In this document: one piece after another, positions 20,522-29,216 of the stretch
How positions within the stretch are numbered: position 1 is the stretch's first letter
How the letters are laid out: the number at the start of each line of letters is the position of its first letter
Assembly (NCBI RefSeq): GCF_022095615.2
Contig: NZ_CP155559.1
Location: 2,167,501-2,231,500 of the forward strand
Source: Bacillus thuringiensis
Lineage (GTDB): Bacteria; Bacillota; Bacilli; Bacillales; Bacillaceae_G
Direction: 5' to 3'
Length of the DNA stretch: 64,000 bases
Program-made: the position numbers and the translations under genes
The notes under the pieces: generated by a model
Seen by the model: only the letters and a program-made list of their open reading frames with translations
Told to the model about the DNA's origin: nothing
The model's database searches: none

Positions 20522-20763
20522 GCGAAGAAAAGGACACGAGTTATTTTACCCGGTTATACAGAGAAGGAAGGAAAGCTGAGAACTTCCTAACGCAGAAAAA
20601 TAACTTACCACCTTAGAGCTGCACTAGGGAAATTAAGTATCTAGTGCCGTGTAAACGACGTTACCGTAAAAGAAGCCATTATGTTTTTTGTGATGGGAAT
20701 CTGGGTGGAACCACGGGTAAAAGCACACTCGTCCCTATTTTAGGGATGAGTGTGCTTTTTATT
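20522..20763 (+). promoter_or_regulatory. T-box leader 2 (threonine), duplicate of leader 1
   Basis: It repeats leader 1 at an offset of exactly 261 nt, with only a few differences up to the T-box GGGTGGAACCACGG at 20703-20716. The terminator arm has diverged (AGCACACTCGTCCCTA with TAGGGATGAGTGTGCT, then TTTTT) but keeps full pairing, so it is under selection. It ends about 20 nt before the thrS start. The specifier again reads ACC. Confidence 0.95.
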
Positions 20764-20783
20764 ATGAAATGGAGAGATGAAAA

Positions 20784-22703
20784 ATGAAAGAACAGATGAT
20801 TGAAATTAAATTTCCAGATGGTAGTCTTAAAGAATTTGTCAAAGGAATTACTTTAGAAGAAATTGCTGGATCCATTAGCAGTAGTTTAAAAAAGAAAGCA
20901 GTCGAGGGGAAAGTAAATGATCAGTTATTTGATTTACGCCGAAACATTGAAAATAATGCGAAAGTAGAAATCATTACTCTAGATTCAGACGAAGGGGCAG
21001 AGATTGCAAGGCATTCCGCGGCACATATTTTAGCGCAAGCTGTAAAGAGAATGTATGGTAATGTAAACCTTGGTGTAGGGCCTGTTATTGAAAATGGATT
21101 TTATTATGATATGGATCTTCCGAGTAGTGTGAACGTAGAAGATTTACCGAAAATCGAAAAAGAAATGAAAAAAATTATAAATGAAAATGTAAAAATAGAA
21201 CGAGTTGAAGTCTCAAGAGAAGAGGCGAAAAAACTGTTTCAAGAAATGAATGATCACCTGAAATTAGAATTGTTAGAAGCAATTCCTAGTGAGGAAAGTG
21301 TAACACTATATAAACAAGGTGAATTTGTAGATTTATGTAGAGGACCACATTTACCGTCAACAGGCTATTTGAAAGCCTTCCAATTAACTCACGTTTCTGG
21401 TGCATATTGGCGAGGTGATAGTAACAATCAAGTGCTTCAGCGTATATATGGCGTTGCGTTCTCTTCTCAAAAAGAATTAGAAGAGTATTTACATTTCGTT
21501 GAAGAAGCAGCAAAAAGAAATCATCGTAAGCTAGGTAGTGAGCTAGAGTTATTTATGTTTTCAGAAGAGGCTCCGGGAATGCCATTTTATTTACCGAAAG
21601 GACAGATTATCCGAAATGAATTAGAAGCATTTTTAAGAGAAATTCAAAAAGAGTATAAGTATCAAGAAGTACGTACTCCGTTTATGATGAACCAAGAATT
21701 ATGGGAGAAATCAGGGCACTGGGGACATTACAAGGATAACATGTATTTCTCAGAGGTAGACAATAAAAGCTTTGCATTAAAACCGATGAATTGTCCTGGT
21801 CATATGCTAATGTTTAAAAATAAATTACACTCTTATCGCGAATTGCCAATTCGTATGTGTGAGTTCGGTCAAGTACACCGACACGAATTTAGCGGGGCAT
21901 TAAACGGATTATTAAGAGTACGTACTTTCTGCCAAGATGATGCTCATTTATTTGTAACTCCAGAACAAATTGAAGATGAAATTAAATCCGTAATGGCGCA
22001 AATTGATTACGTTTATAAAACTTTTGGATTCGAATATGAAGTAGAACTTTCTACTCGTCCAGAAGATTCAATGGGTGATGATAAGTTATGGGAGCAAGCA
22101 GAAGCAGCATTAGAAAATGTATTACATTCATTGAATTATAAATATAGACTAAATGAAGGTGACGGTGCATTTTACGGACCGAAAATAGATTTTCATATTA
22201 AAGACGCTTTAAATAGAAGTCATCAGTGCGGAACAATTCAGCTAGATTTCCAAATGCCAGAGAAGTTTGATTTAAATTATATAGATGAGAAGAATGAAAA
22301 GAAAAGACCAGTTGTCATTCACCGAGCAGTATTAGGATCTTTAGATCGTTTCTTAGCAATATTAATTGAGCACTTTGGAGGTGCGTTCCCGGCATGGGTA
22401 GCACCAGTTCAAGTGAAAGTCATTCCAGTTTCGAATGCAGTCCATGTACAATATGCAGATGAAGTTGCAGATAAATTAGCACAAGCTGGTGCTCGTGTGG
22501 AACGAGATGTTCGAGATGAAAAGTTAGGATATAAAATAAGAGAAGCACAAATGCAAAAAGTTCCTTATGTTCTTGTTATTGGGGATAAGGAAATGGAGAA
22601 CGGATCTGTAAATGTACGTAAATATGGGGAAGAAAAATCAGATGTAATTGAACTAGATATGTTTGTGGAAAGTATGAAAGAGGAAATAAATAATCGGAAA
22701 TAA
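20784..22703 (+). CDS. thrS: Threonyl-tRNA synthetase (T-box-controlled, ThrZ-like copy)
   Basis: This 639-residue class II synthetase charges tRNA-Thr. Domains are an N-terminal TGS domain (1-65), the editing/second additional domain (about 70-230) with HSAAHILAQAV and the CRGPHLPSTG block, the catalytic core (about 240-535), and the anticodon-binding domain (about 540-639). The zinc ligands that select threonine are Cys337 (MNCPGHM), His388 (DDAHLF) and His513 (VIHRAVLGS). Two tandem T-boxes upstream recall B. subtilis thrZ, the inducible second ThrRS, which has several T-boxes. Whether a separate housekeeping thrS exists cannot be seen here. The ribosome site is GGAGAGATG. Confidence 0.96.
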   Translation: MKEQMIEIKFPDGSLKEFVKGITLEEIAGSISSSLKKKAVEGKVNDQLFDLRRNIENNAKVEIITLDSDEGAEIARHSAAHILAQAVKRMYGNVNLGVGPVIENGFYYDMDLPSSVNVEDLPKIEKEMKKIINENVKIERVEVSREEAKKLFQEMNDHLKLELLEAIPSEESVTLYKQGEFVDLCRGPHLPSTGYLKAFQLTHVSGAYWRGDSNNQVLQRIYGVAFSSQKELEEYLHFVEEAAKRNHRKLGSELELFMFSEEAPGMPFYLPKGQIIRNELEAFLREIQKEYKYQEVRTPFMMNQELWEKSGHWGHYKDNMYFSEVDNKSFALKPMNCPGHMLMFKNKLHSYRELPIRMCEFGQVHRHEFSGALNGLLRVRTFCQDDAHLFVTPEQIEDEIKSVMAQIDYVYKTFGFEYEVELSTRPEDSMGDDKLWEQAEAALENVLHSLNYKYRLNEGDGAFYGPKIDFHIKDALNRSHQCGTIQLDFQMPEKFDLNYIDEKNEKKRPVVIHRAVLGSLDRFLAILIEHFGGAFPAWVAPVQVKVIPVSNAVHVQYADEVADKLAQAGARVERDVRDEKLGYKIREAQMQKVPYVLVIGDKEMENGSVNVRKYGEEKSDVIELDMFVESMKEEINNRK

Positions 22704-22708
22704 AGTTT

Positions 22709-22748
22709 TAAAAAACACACACCAATTCAAAATGGTGTGTGTTTTTTT
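22709..22748 (+). terminator. Intrinsic terminator of thrS
   Basis: AAAAACACACACCA and TGGTGTGTGTTTTT form a long stem around ATTCAAAA, followed by a T-run. Confidence 0.9.
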
Positions 22749-22768
22749 ACCTTACAAAAATGTAAGGT
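22749..22768. promoter_or_regulatory. Perfect palindrome ACCTTACA-N4-TGTAAGGT, candidate BceR-type operator
   Basis: This 8-bp perfect inverted repeat with a 4-bp spacer contains TTACA-N4-TGTAA. That agrees with the TNACA-N4-TGTAA form I recall for BceR/PsdR-type response regulators. It lies about 185 bp upstream of a BceAB-type transporter. It also directly abuts the thrS terminator T-run, so part of the pairing may be incidental. Confidence 0.5.
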
Positions 22769-22831
22769 AAATGTAAGCGAAATCGAAGGAACGAGTTGTA
22801 GAAAAGTGAGAATATGAAATAGGAAAAAGGT

Positions 22832-22848
22832 TTACATAACTCATGTAA
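22832..22848. promoter_or_regulatory. Second inverted repeat TTACAT-N5-ATGTAA
   Basis: A perfect 6-bp inverted repeat with a 5-bp spacer lies about 105 bp before the ABC gene. It shares the TTACA/TGTAA core with the palindrome at 22749, and a half site (TTACATGAG) follows near 22886. Candidate regulator-binding region. Confidence 0.45.
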
Positions 22849-22952
22849 TCTTTTCTGATTGAAAAATTAAAAAATTCTTAAGGATTTACATGAGAAAAAG
22901 ATAAGAAATATGTGAGAAATTAATTGTATACAAAAGGGATGGAGTGAAAGAG

Positions 22953-23720
22953 ATGTCAACAAATGTAGTTACTGTAGAAAGTGTAGAAAAAACGTATGGG
23001 AAAAGAAATGAGAATCAGTCAAAGGCATTAAGGGGTGTGTCATTAAGTATTAAAGAAGGGGAGTTTGTCGGGATCATGGGTCCTTCTGGATCTGGAAAAA
23101 CGACTTTACTTAATGTGATTAGTACATTAGATCAAGCAACGGGTGGCAGTGTGACAATAGCTGGTACAAATATTACTTCTATGAAGGGGAATGCATTATC
23201 AGATTTTCGATCTCAAAAATTAGGGTTCATCTTTCAAGATTTTAACTTACTAGAAAACTTATCAATTTATGAAAATATCGCTTTACCGCTTTCTCTGCAA
23301 GGCGTACCTTCAAGTGAGATTACTGGAAAGGTGAATGAGGTTGCGAAGAAATTAGGGATTACTGAAATTTTAACGAAATATCCAACTGCTGTTTCTGGTG
23401 GACAAAAGCAAAGAACAGCGGCAGCACGAGCTTTAGTACATAATCCAGCAATCGTATTAGCAGATGAACCGACAGGAGCGCTTGATAGTAAAAATGCAAA
23501 AAGCCTATTAGAAGCAATGCAAGATTTACATGAAAATCACAATGTAAGTATTTTAATGGTAACGCATGATGCATTTAGTGCGAGTTATTGTGAACGTATT
23601 TTATTTATTCAAGATGGTCTTCTTTATAAAGAGTTAAAGCGCCAAGGAACGCGGGAAAGTTTCTATCAAGATATTTTAGGTGTGCTCGCTCATATGGGCT
23701 CAGCTGCTGAGTCTAAGTAG
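22953..23720 (+). CDS. ABC transporter ATP-binding protein, BceA type
   Basis: This is a 255-residue ATPase of the MacB/LolD/BceA group. Walker A is GPSGSGKTT, the Q-loop is IFQDFNLL, the signature is VSGGQKQR, and Walker B is IVLADEPTGALD followed by VTHDAFSA. ATG 22953 is preferred to GTG 22944 because the GGAG site is correctly spaced. It lies 12 nt before a large FtsX-like permease, forming the two-gene BceAB pattern used for cell-envelope antibiotic sensing and resistance (bacitracin, lantibiotics, defensins). Confidence 0.93.
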   Translation: MSTNVVTVESVEKTYGKRNENQSKALRGVSLSIKEGEFVGIMGPSGSGKTTLLNVISTLDQATGGSVTIAGTNITSMKGNALSDFRSQKLGFIFQDFNLLENLSIYENIALPLSLQGVPSSEITGKVNEVAKKLGITEILTKYPTAVSGGQKQRTAAARALVHNPAIVLADEPTGALDSKNAKSLLEAMQDLHENHNVSILMVTHDAFSASYCERILFIQDGLLYKELKRQGTRESFYQDILGVLAHMGSAAESK

Positions 23721-23732
23721 GGGGGCGAGACT

Positions 23733-25616
23733 ATGTTATTCAAATTATCACGTCATAGTATGAAAAAGATGTTAAAAGATTATATGGTTTTACTTATTGG
23801 TCTCGTTATTAGTATTAGTATCTTCTACATGTTCCAAACGATGGCGATGAATAGTGAATTTACGAAGGATAATAGTCTTATTAGTAGTATTAGACTCGTA
23901 TTCTGGGTAGGGGCAATACTATTATCTTTCATTACTGTATTTTATATTATATATGCCAATTCTTTCTTACTCACATTAAGAAGAAAAGAACTTGGAATGT
24001 ACATGATGCTCGGTGCGAAAAAGAAAAAAGTAGCACAGTTATTATTTATTGAAACATTCGGTATGGGTATTGTCAGTATTATTATTGGGATCTTAGTAGG
24101 GATGTTACTTGCAAGTGTAGCAGGAAACTTTTTAATGAATGGTATGGAAATTTCAGCAAAAGGTAGTTATTCATCTGTATATACACCAGCAATTTTAGTT
24201 ACAGCTATTTTCTTCTTAATACTATTTTTTATTACTGGTTTGATGAATAGCATCCGGTTATTACGTAAAACAGAACTAGAGTTGATTCGTGAAGATGAAA
24301 CACTAGATGAAGTGAAGAAAAGTAAAACTCGCATTATTGTAATGACTGTACTTGGTGTATTACTAGTAAGTACAGGATACTACTTTATGATAAATATAAA
24401 AATGTTTGCTGAAATCGGTTTTATAATAGCGACAATCGTTACAACACTTGGAACATATTTTATCTTTAGTTCATTGCTCCCATTTTTTGTGATGAAAATT
24501 AAAGGGAATAAAAAACGAAATGAAATGGGCTTAAATAGTTTTACATATGCACAGCTACGCTTTCGTGTAAATAGTTTATCGAGAGTATTAGGTACGGTAG
24601 CGATGTTAATTGCATTAGGCGCAGGTGCGATGACGGCAGGGATGGCATTTCAAAAAAATGTCGGTATTATGACAGACTTTTCTCGTGTATATGATGTCGT
24701 AATTCATGATCCAAATGATCAAGATACAGCGGCCTTAAAAGAAATGGAGATTGTGGAAGAAAGCAAGTATAAGTATAAAGTAGATGGAGAAGCGGTGTAT
24801 TATTTACGTAACGACTTAACTGCGAAACCACCACTCGTTTCCGATCACTTTGATACAAAAACTTTAAAAGAGCCTGCTCGTAAACGTGTGGCTGAGCCTT
24901 TAACTGAACCTGTTTATTCTGCTTTGGAAGCTCCCGAAGCAGCCAATAAATTTCCTCGTATGCCAAGGGATTGGGAAGATGCGGTTGTAAGAGAAATACA
25001 AATTACACATAATCAATTTAACGGAAAACCTGTAAGAATTGCTGATGAAGAACACTACAAAGCCGTTCAAGGAACGGAACATAGTGTAACATTAGCAAAA
25101 GTAGACGATATGAAAAAATATAAACCGTTGTTGCTCGATATAGATAAGAGACAAAAAGAATTAATTGAAAAAACAACAGGCGCAAAAGTAGAACTGTATA
25201 CAAAAATGACAATTTATCAGTTTATGAACAGTTTCATGAGTGGAACAATGTTTATGGGATTCTTCCTCGGAATTGCCTTTTTAGCAATGATGGCAAGTTC
25301 GCTTATGTTCAAAATATTAACAGGTGCTTCTCGTGATGTACGCCGTTATGAAATGTTACGAAAAATCGGTGTAAGACGTAGTATGTTAACGAAAAGTATT
25401 TATAAAGAGATTTCATATTTATTTATCTTCCCAGCAATTATTGGAATTTCCCACGTGTTAGTAGGGCTTAACTTATTCAGTTTTATATTAGTTGACCCGT
25501 TTGTAAAAGTGTGGGTGCCAATAGGAATCTTCTTAGTCATTTATTTCATCTATTACTGGATTACTGTTCAACTTTATAAAGGTATGGTAATGCCGAAAGA
25601 AGAAGTAGCGAAATAG
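23733..25616 (+). CDS. ABC transporter permease, BceB type
   Basis: This 627-residue permease has about ten transmembrane helices. Four at the N-terminus include an FtsX-type region (LTLRRKELGMYMMLGAKKKKVAQL, residues about 80-105). A large soluble loop, probably extracellular, spans about 315-495, and a C-terminal FtsX core carries RRYEMLRKIGVRRSML. The big loop between helices 7 and 8 is the hallmark of BceB permeases and carries the peptide specificity. Unlike most such pairs, no histidine kinase or response regulator gene is adjacent on either side. GGGGGCGAG precedes the ATG, and a terminator follows. Confidence 0.92.
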   Translation: MLFKLSRHSMKKMLKDYMVLLIGLVISISIFYMFQTMAMNSEFTKDNSLISSIRLVFWVGAILLSFITVFYIIYANSFLLTLRRKELGMYMMLGAKKKKVAQLLFIETFGMGIVSIIIGILVGMLLASVAGNFLMNGMEISAKGSYSSVYTPAILVTAIFFLILFFITGLMNSIRLLRKTELELIREDETLDEVKKSKTRIIVMTVLGVLLVSTGYYFMINIKMFAEIGFIIATIVTTLGTYFIFSSLLPFFVMKIKGNKKRNEMGLNSFTYAQLRFRVNSLSRVLGTVAMLIALGAGAMTAGMAFQKNVGIMTDFSRVYDVVIHDPNDQDTAALKEMEIVEESKYKYKVDGEAVYYLRNDLTAKPPLVSDHFDTKTLKEPARKRVAEPLTEPVYSALEAPEAANKFPRMPRDWEDAVVREIQITHNQFNGKPVRIADEEHYKAVQGTEHSVTLAKVDDMKKYKPLLLDIDKRQKELIEKTTGAKVELYTKMTIYQFMNSFMSGTMFMGFFLGIAFLAMMASSLMFKILTGASRDVRRYEMLRKIGVRRSMLTKSIYKEISYLFIFPAIIGISHVLVGLNLFSFILVDPFVKVWVPIGIFLVIYFIYYWITVQLYKGMVMPKEEVAK

Positions 25617-25626
25617 TTTAAGAAAA

Positions 25627-25658
25627 GAGTCCTTGTTTAGAAAACAAGGGCTTTTTTA
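25627..25658 (+). terminator. Intrinsic terminator of the BceAB-type operon
   Basis: CCTTGTTT and AAACAAGG flank a short loop and are followed by GCTTTTTTA. Confidence 0.85.
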
Positions 25659-25978
25659 TTTATAATACATTGTGACCAAACCTTCCTATTATTAGCGTAT
25701 TGAAAATTAAGAAAATATTAAGGGTTTTTATAGCTGAAAGTTAAGAAGTGTATCCGAATTTTAGAGAATTAAAAAAGTTAGCGAGACGTAAAAAATCTCA
25801 GCAACATATCATTACATGAAGCGAAGTTAAATAAAAAGACTCTTGTATAAAAGACAAGAGTCTTTTTATCATGTTCTCTATATAGAAGGAAAAGATTGGA
25901 TAATAGTCGAAAAATATAATATAACTTCCGAGAAATGACTAGAATAATAAAATTTTGTCGAGAGAAAGGATACGAAGG
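25659..25978. other. Gene-free spacer with an isolated terminator-like hairpin
   Basis: No open frame with a ribosome site is visible here. At 25835-25875 there is a second strong symmetrical hairpin (AAAAAGACTCTTGT with ACAAGAGTCTTTTT) with T-runs on both strands. A terminator with no gene before it suggests either a deleted small gene or an untranslated RNA between about 25680 and 25835. I cannot recognise either. Confidence 0.5.
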
Positions 25979-27241
25979 ATGAAAGAAATGCTACAGTTAT
26001 TTCGCAACAAAGTGTATGCACGTTTTTTTCTAGCAAATATTTTAGAACGACTCGGTTCTATGATTGCTGGAGTTTCTTTAATGTTTTACTTGCTTGATCA
26101 ATACGGAAAACAACCAGTTTACGCAACGATGACACAAATTATGATGGCATTACCTGCATTAATCTTTTTTCTATTAGTAGGGACAGTAGTGGATCGTTTT
26201 GATAGACAGCGTATTTGTACGGTAAGTAATATATGTTGTTCGCTCTGTAATATCGGAATTCTAATTTCGCTTTATTACGGGATGATTATACTCGTCTTTA
26301 TATTTTTATTTTTGGAAAATGCATGTATACAATTTTTCTCTCCATCAGAACAGTCGATGATACAGGGAGTAGTTGAATCAGACCAGTACGGTGCAGCAGC
26401 AGGTGTGAATCAAATGGTAAATAGTTTATATGCTTTGTTTGGTGTAGGAATTGCAACGATGGTGTATTGGACTTTTGGAATATACGGGAGCATTTTAGTA
26501 AATACGCTCACTTTTATTATGAGTGGTATTTTGATTCAAACGATCTCCATTTCAGAAAAAGTTCGTTTACCAAATGGTAGAACAAAATGGAAAGAAGTTA
26601 ATTTGAAGATGTTAATAACAGAGTTTCAAGAAGGGATCAAGTATATATATCAAAATGACACTTTAAAAAAATTACTTTTAGGATTTATCGTATTTGGACT
26701 ATTAAATGGTATTTTAAGTGTATCCACTACTTACATATTAAAATACAAATTAGCACCAGCAACGTATGAAAGTTTAGCGATGGTGGGCGGTGTAGTGGGA
26801 GGGATTTCATTACTAATTGGAAGCATAGTAGCAACGAGTATAGGTAAGAAATATGCACCAAAATCTATTATTGTTTTTGGTATGGCAGGCTCAGGAGTCT
26901 TCTTCGGTATGTGTTACTTTGTAAATTACGTATGGTCTTTTTATGTATGTATCGCTTTTGCGACTTTCTTTTTACCGTTTATTAATGTTGCAATCATGGG
27001 CTGGATGTATGAAATTGTAGAAGAATCATTCATGGGACGTGTTCAAAGTTTACTTAGTCCATTAACGACAGGATTCCAGCTGTTATCTCTCGGTGCGATA
27101 GCGATGTTGTTCCCGAAATGGATTCGTGCAGATACATTGTATATTATTTTATTTGGTTTATTATTTTTTGTTACGTGTTTATATCAAGCCATTTTACCTA
27201 GTGGGAAGAAACGCGTGCAAAGTATAGCTGAAGAGATGTAA
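25979..27241 (+). CDS. MFS transporter (macrolide-efflux-like)
   Basis: This is a 420-residue, about 12-helix membrane protein of the major facilitator superfamily. Between helices 2 and 3 it has VGTVVDRFDRQRICT, a motif-A variant as in MefA-like exporters, and SPSEQSMIQGVV near residue 125, again typical of that group. ATG 25979 is chosen for the AGAAAGGA site, and ATG 25988 is an alternative. The two Opp-like permease genes follow in the same direction after 54 nt, so they may be co-expressed. Substrate unknown. Confidence 0.85.
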   Translation: MKEMLQLFRNKVYARFFLANILERLGSMIAGVSLMFYLLDQYGKQPVYATMTQIMMALPALIFFLLVGTVVDRFDRQRICTVSNICCSLCNIGILISLYYGMIILVFIFLFLENACIQFFSPSEQSMIQGVVESDQYGAAAGVNQMVNSLYALFGVGIATMVYWTFGIYGSILVNTLTFIMSGILIQTISISEKVRLPNGRTKWKEVNLKMLITEFQEGIKYIYQNDTLKKLLLGFIVFGLLNGILSVSTTYILKYKLAPATYESLAMVGGVVGGISLLIGSIVATSIGKKYAPKSIIVFGMAGSGVFFGMCYFVNYVWSFYVCIAFATFFLPFINVAIMGWMYEIVEESFMGRVQSLLSPLTTGFQLLSLGAIAMLFPKWIRADTLYIILFGLLFFVTCLYQAILPSGKKRVQSIAEEM

Positions 27242-27295
27242 TATATGTGGTTTTTGATTTCTGAATATTCTATCGGATGGTAAGGAGAAATTGTT

Positions 27296-28162
27296 ATGTT
27301 GATGCGAATTGCTAAGTGGTGTGGCGTCACTTGTTTACAACTAGTAGCTGCAATTTTATGTATAATCTGCCTAGGTGCGCTACCGCGTTTATTTAAGGGA
27401 TTGCAAATTGATTTAATCGGTTTTTGGAACACGATTGTATTTCTCGGAGGAAAGTTATTGCAACCGAGTGAAATAACATATGGATTTCGAGACTCAAGAA
27501 AATTATTTCCGCAAATATGGATTCATTATTTTGAAACGATGATTGTATTTTTATCAGCTTTTTTACTATCTTTGCTTATAGCGTATATACTTGTCGTTTG
27601 GGTATTGCAGCGTTCTCATATAAAACAGAAAATGTGGAACGGGGTTTTTCTTACGCTTGAGAGTATACCAGATATATTACTTATTTTATTATCACAACTT
27701 CTTGTCGTAATTATGTTTCAAAAAACAGGATTTATGCCGATCAAACTGGCTGGATTAGGGGAAGAAAGGATACGTTTGTTACCGATTATATGTCTTACAA
27801 TACCGACAACATTATTGTTTATTAAACTTTTGTTATTACGATTTAAAGAAGAATTAGAGAAGGAATATAGTTTGTTTGCCAAGAGTAAAGGGCTAAGCTT
27901 ACGGCATATTTTGACACATCATATTTCAAGAAATGTTTTATTGACGACAATTTATTATGCGAAAACAAATATTTTATTTATGCTTTCCAATTTATATATT
28001 ATTGAATGGATATTTAATACATATGGTATGTTTGTATTTGTAAAAGAAAATTCTAAATTAGAAATATTTACAGTGAGTCTAGTAATATTATACGTACCGC
28101 TTTTTATACTATTTCGTATATTACATACGCTTTTACAAAATGTTATAAAGGAGCGTGTGTAA
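27296..28162 (+). CDS. ABC permease, OppB/DppB-like
   Basis: This 288-residue membrane protein carries the binding-protein-dependent permease fold. Helices start at the N-terminus, and the cytoplasmic EAA-type loop reads EEYSLFAKSKGLSLRHILTHHISRNVL (read in overlapping parts, about residues 190-215), which matches the ARAKGLS..I...H.lrn pattern of OppB proteins. It is shorter than typical OppB (about 305-330). An AAGGAG site precedes ATG 27296. The partner permease starts 1 nt after its stop. No ATPase or substrate-binding gene is nearby. Confidence 0.82.
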   Translation: MLMRIAKWCGVTCLQLVAAILCIICLGALPRLFKGLQIDLIGFWNTIVFLGGKLLQPSEITYGFRDSRKLFPQIWIHYFETMIVFLSAFLLSLLIAYILVVWVLQRSHIKQKMWNGVFLTLESIPDILLILLSQLLVVIMFQKTGFMPIKLAGLGEERIRLLPIICLTIPTTLLFIKLLLLRFKEELEKEYSLFAKSKGLSLRHILTHHISRNVLLTTIYYAKTNILFMLSNLYIIEWIFNTYGMFVFVKENSKLEIFTVSLVILYVPLFILFRILHTLLQNVIKERV

Positions 28163-28163
28163 C

Positions 28164-29174
28164 ATGTGGCAAGTTGTAAAAAGAGATGTGAGATTTTGGA
28201 TAGGTATTACTTTTTTGAGTGTACTAATGATTGTTAGTATTGGATATACGGTGTTTTTTGATGGGAATATTCGTGAACTTACGATGATGTATAACGAAAA
28301 AGGGGAACTAGAGGCAGCACCATTTTCGCCATCAAGTACATTTTGGTTTGGAAGTGATGTGAAAGGTCGTGACCTTGTTCAATTAATAATAGAAGGTGCA
28401 AAATGGACAGTTGGAGCGAGTATAATTATAGCGATTTTACGAGTTATAGTGGGAGGGGGAATTGGTTTACTTCTTGGTATGTATGGTAAACGTTCTTTTC
28501 CAGTTATTTCATCCTTTTTTGATCCTTTTAGTATTGTACCGATGGTTATGATTTCTTATTTTATGTTAAATGAAGTTTTAACGTTTGATAGTGGAGCGGA
28601 AGTTGTGCCGTTATATTTGCGTGTGGCATTTCAAATTATAGTACTTGTATGCTTTGCTGTACCAACGGTGATGTTGTATGTAGCGCAAGAAGTAAAGCGT
28701 ATTAAGAAAGAAGAATTTATGTTGGCAGCTACTGTGCTCGGCGGAAGTAAGTGGCATAGGTTGAAGCGCCATATATGGCCGCATATGTTACCATCATTTC
28801 TTTTATTAGTAGCGCAACAATTTGTAAGTACTTTATTACTACTTTTACACCTTGGTTTATTGCAATTATTTTTTGGTGGAACAATAACCTTCAGTGGAAT
28901 GGATCCAGATAGTGTAACAAAGGAATGGACGGGTCTAATTGGTCAAAACTTCCGCCATTTAACTACACATACGTGGATTGTACTTATACCAATTGCTTTT
29001 TATAGTATGACAATTTTAGCTGGAAATCTAGTTAGTAATAGTATGCAAGATGCGATTAAACTAGGAAATGTAAAAATGCCTAAGAGCAAGGATAAAGAAG
29101 TAAAGGAAGAGAAACGAGTACAAACACAAACTAATGTGAATGATTTTTCTTTTTATAGAGAAATACAAAAATAA
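28164..29174 (+). CDS. ABC permease, OppC/DppC-like
   Basis: This 336-residue membrane protein is of the OppC type. It has one N-terminal helix, then the hallmark FWFGSDVKGRDLVQLIIEGAKWT (segments of the usual lGTDxxGRDvfSRll block), a GIGLLLGMYG segment, and an EAA loop (KKEEFMLAATVLGGSKWHRLKRHIWPH in overlapping view, about residues 175-205). ATG 28164 is preferred over GTG 28155 because the AAAGGAG site is properly spaced and the upstream stop is at 28162. Together with the OppB-like partner it would form a permease heterodimer. The energising ATPase must come from elsewhere if the pair works. Confidence 0.82.
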   Translation: MWQVVKRDVRFWIGITFLSVLMIVSIGYTVFFDGNIRELTMMYNEKGELEAAPFSPSSTFWFGSDVKGRDLVQLIIEGAKWTVGASIIIAILRVIVGGGIGLLLGMYGKRSFPVISSFFDPFSIVPMVMISYFMLNEVLTFDSGAEVVPLYLRVAFQIIVLVCFAVPTVMLYVAQEVKRIKKEEFMLAATVLGGSKWHRLKRHIWPHMLPSFLLLVAQQFVSTLLLLLHLGLLQLFFGGTITFSGMDPDSVTKEWTGLIGQNFRHLTTHTWIVLIPIAFYSMTILAGNLVSNSMQDAIKLGNVKMPKSKDKEVKEEKRVQTQTNVNDFSFYREIQK

Positions 29175-29215
29175 AAAAGATAGCTGAAGACAAATCGTTT
29201 TCAGCTATCTTTTTG
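29173..29215. terminator. Bidirectional intrinsic terminator
   Basis: AAAAAGATAGCTGAA pairs with TTCAGCTATCTTTTT around GACAAATCGTT. It sits between convergent genes with T-runs on both strands. Confidence 0.9.
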
Positions 29216-29216
29216 T

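Noticed and set aside
20261..20763. Direct repeat of about 200 nt as a mobile element or assembly duplication
   Set aside because: The copies are explained by the T-box function, and the compensatory terminator differences show they are two evolved leaders, not an assembly artefact.
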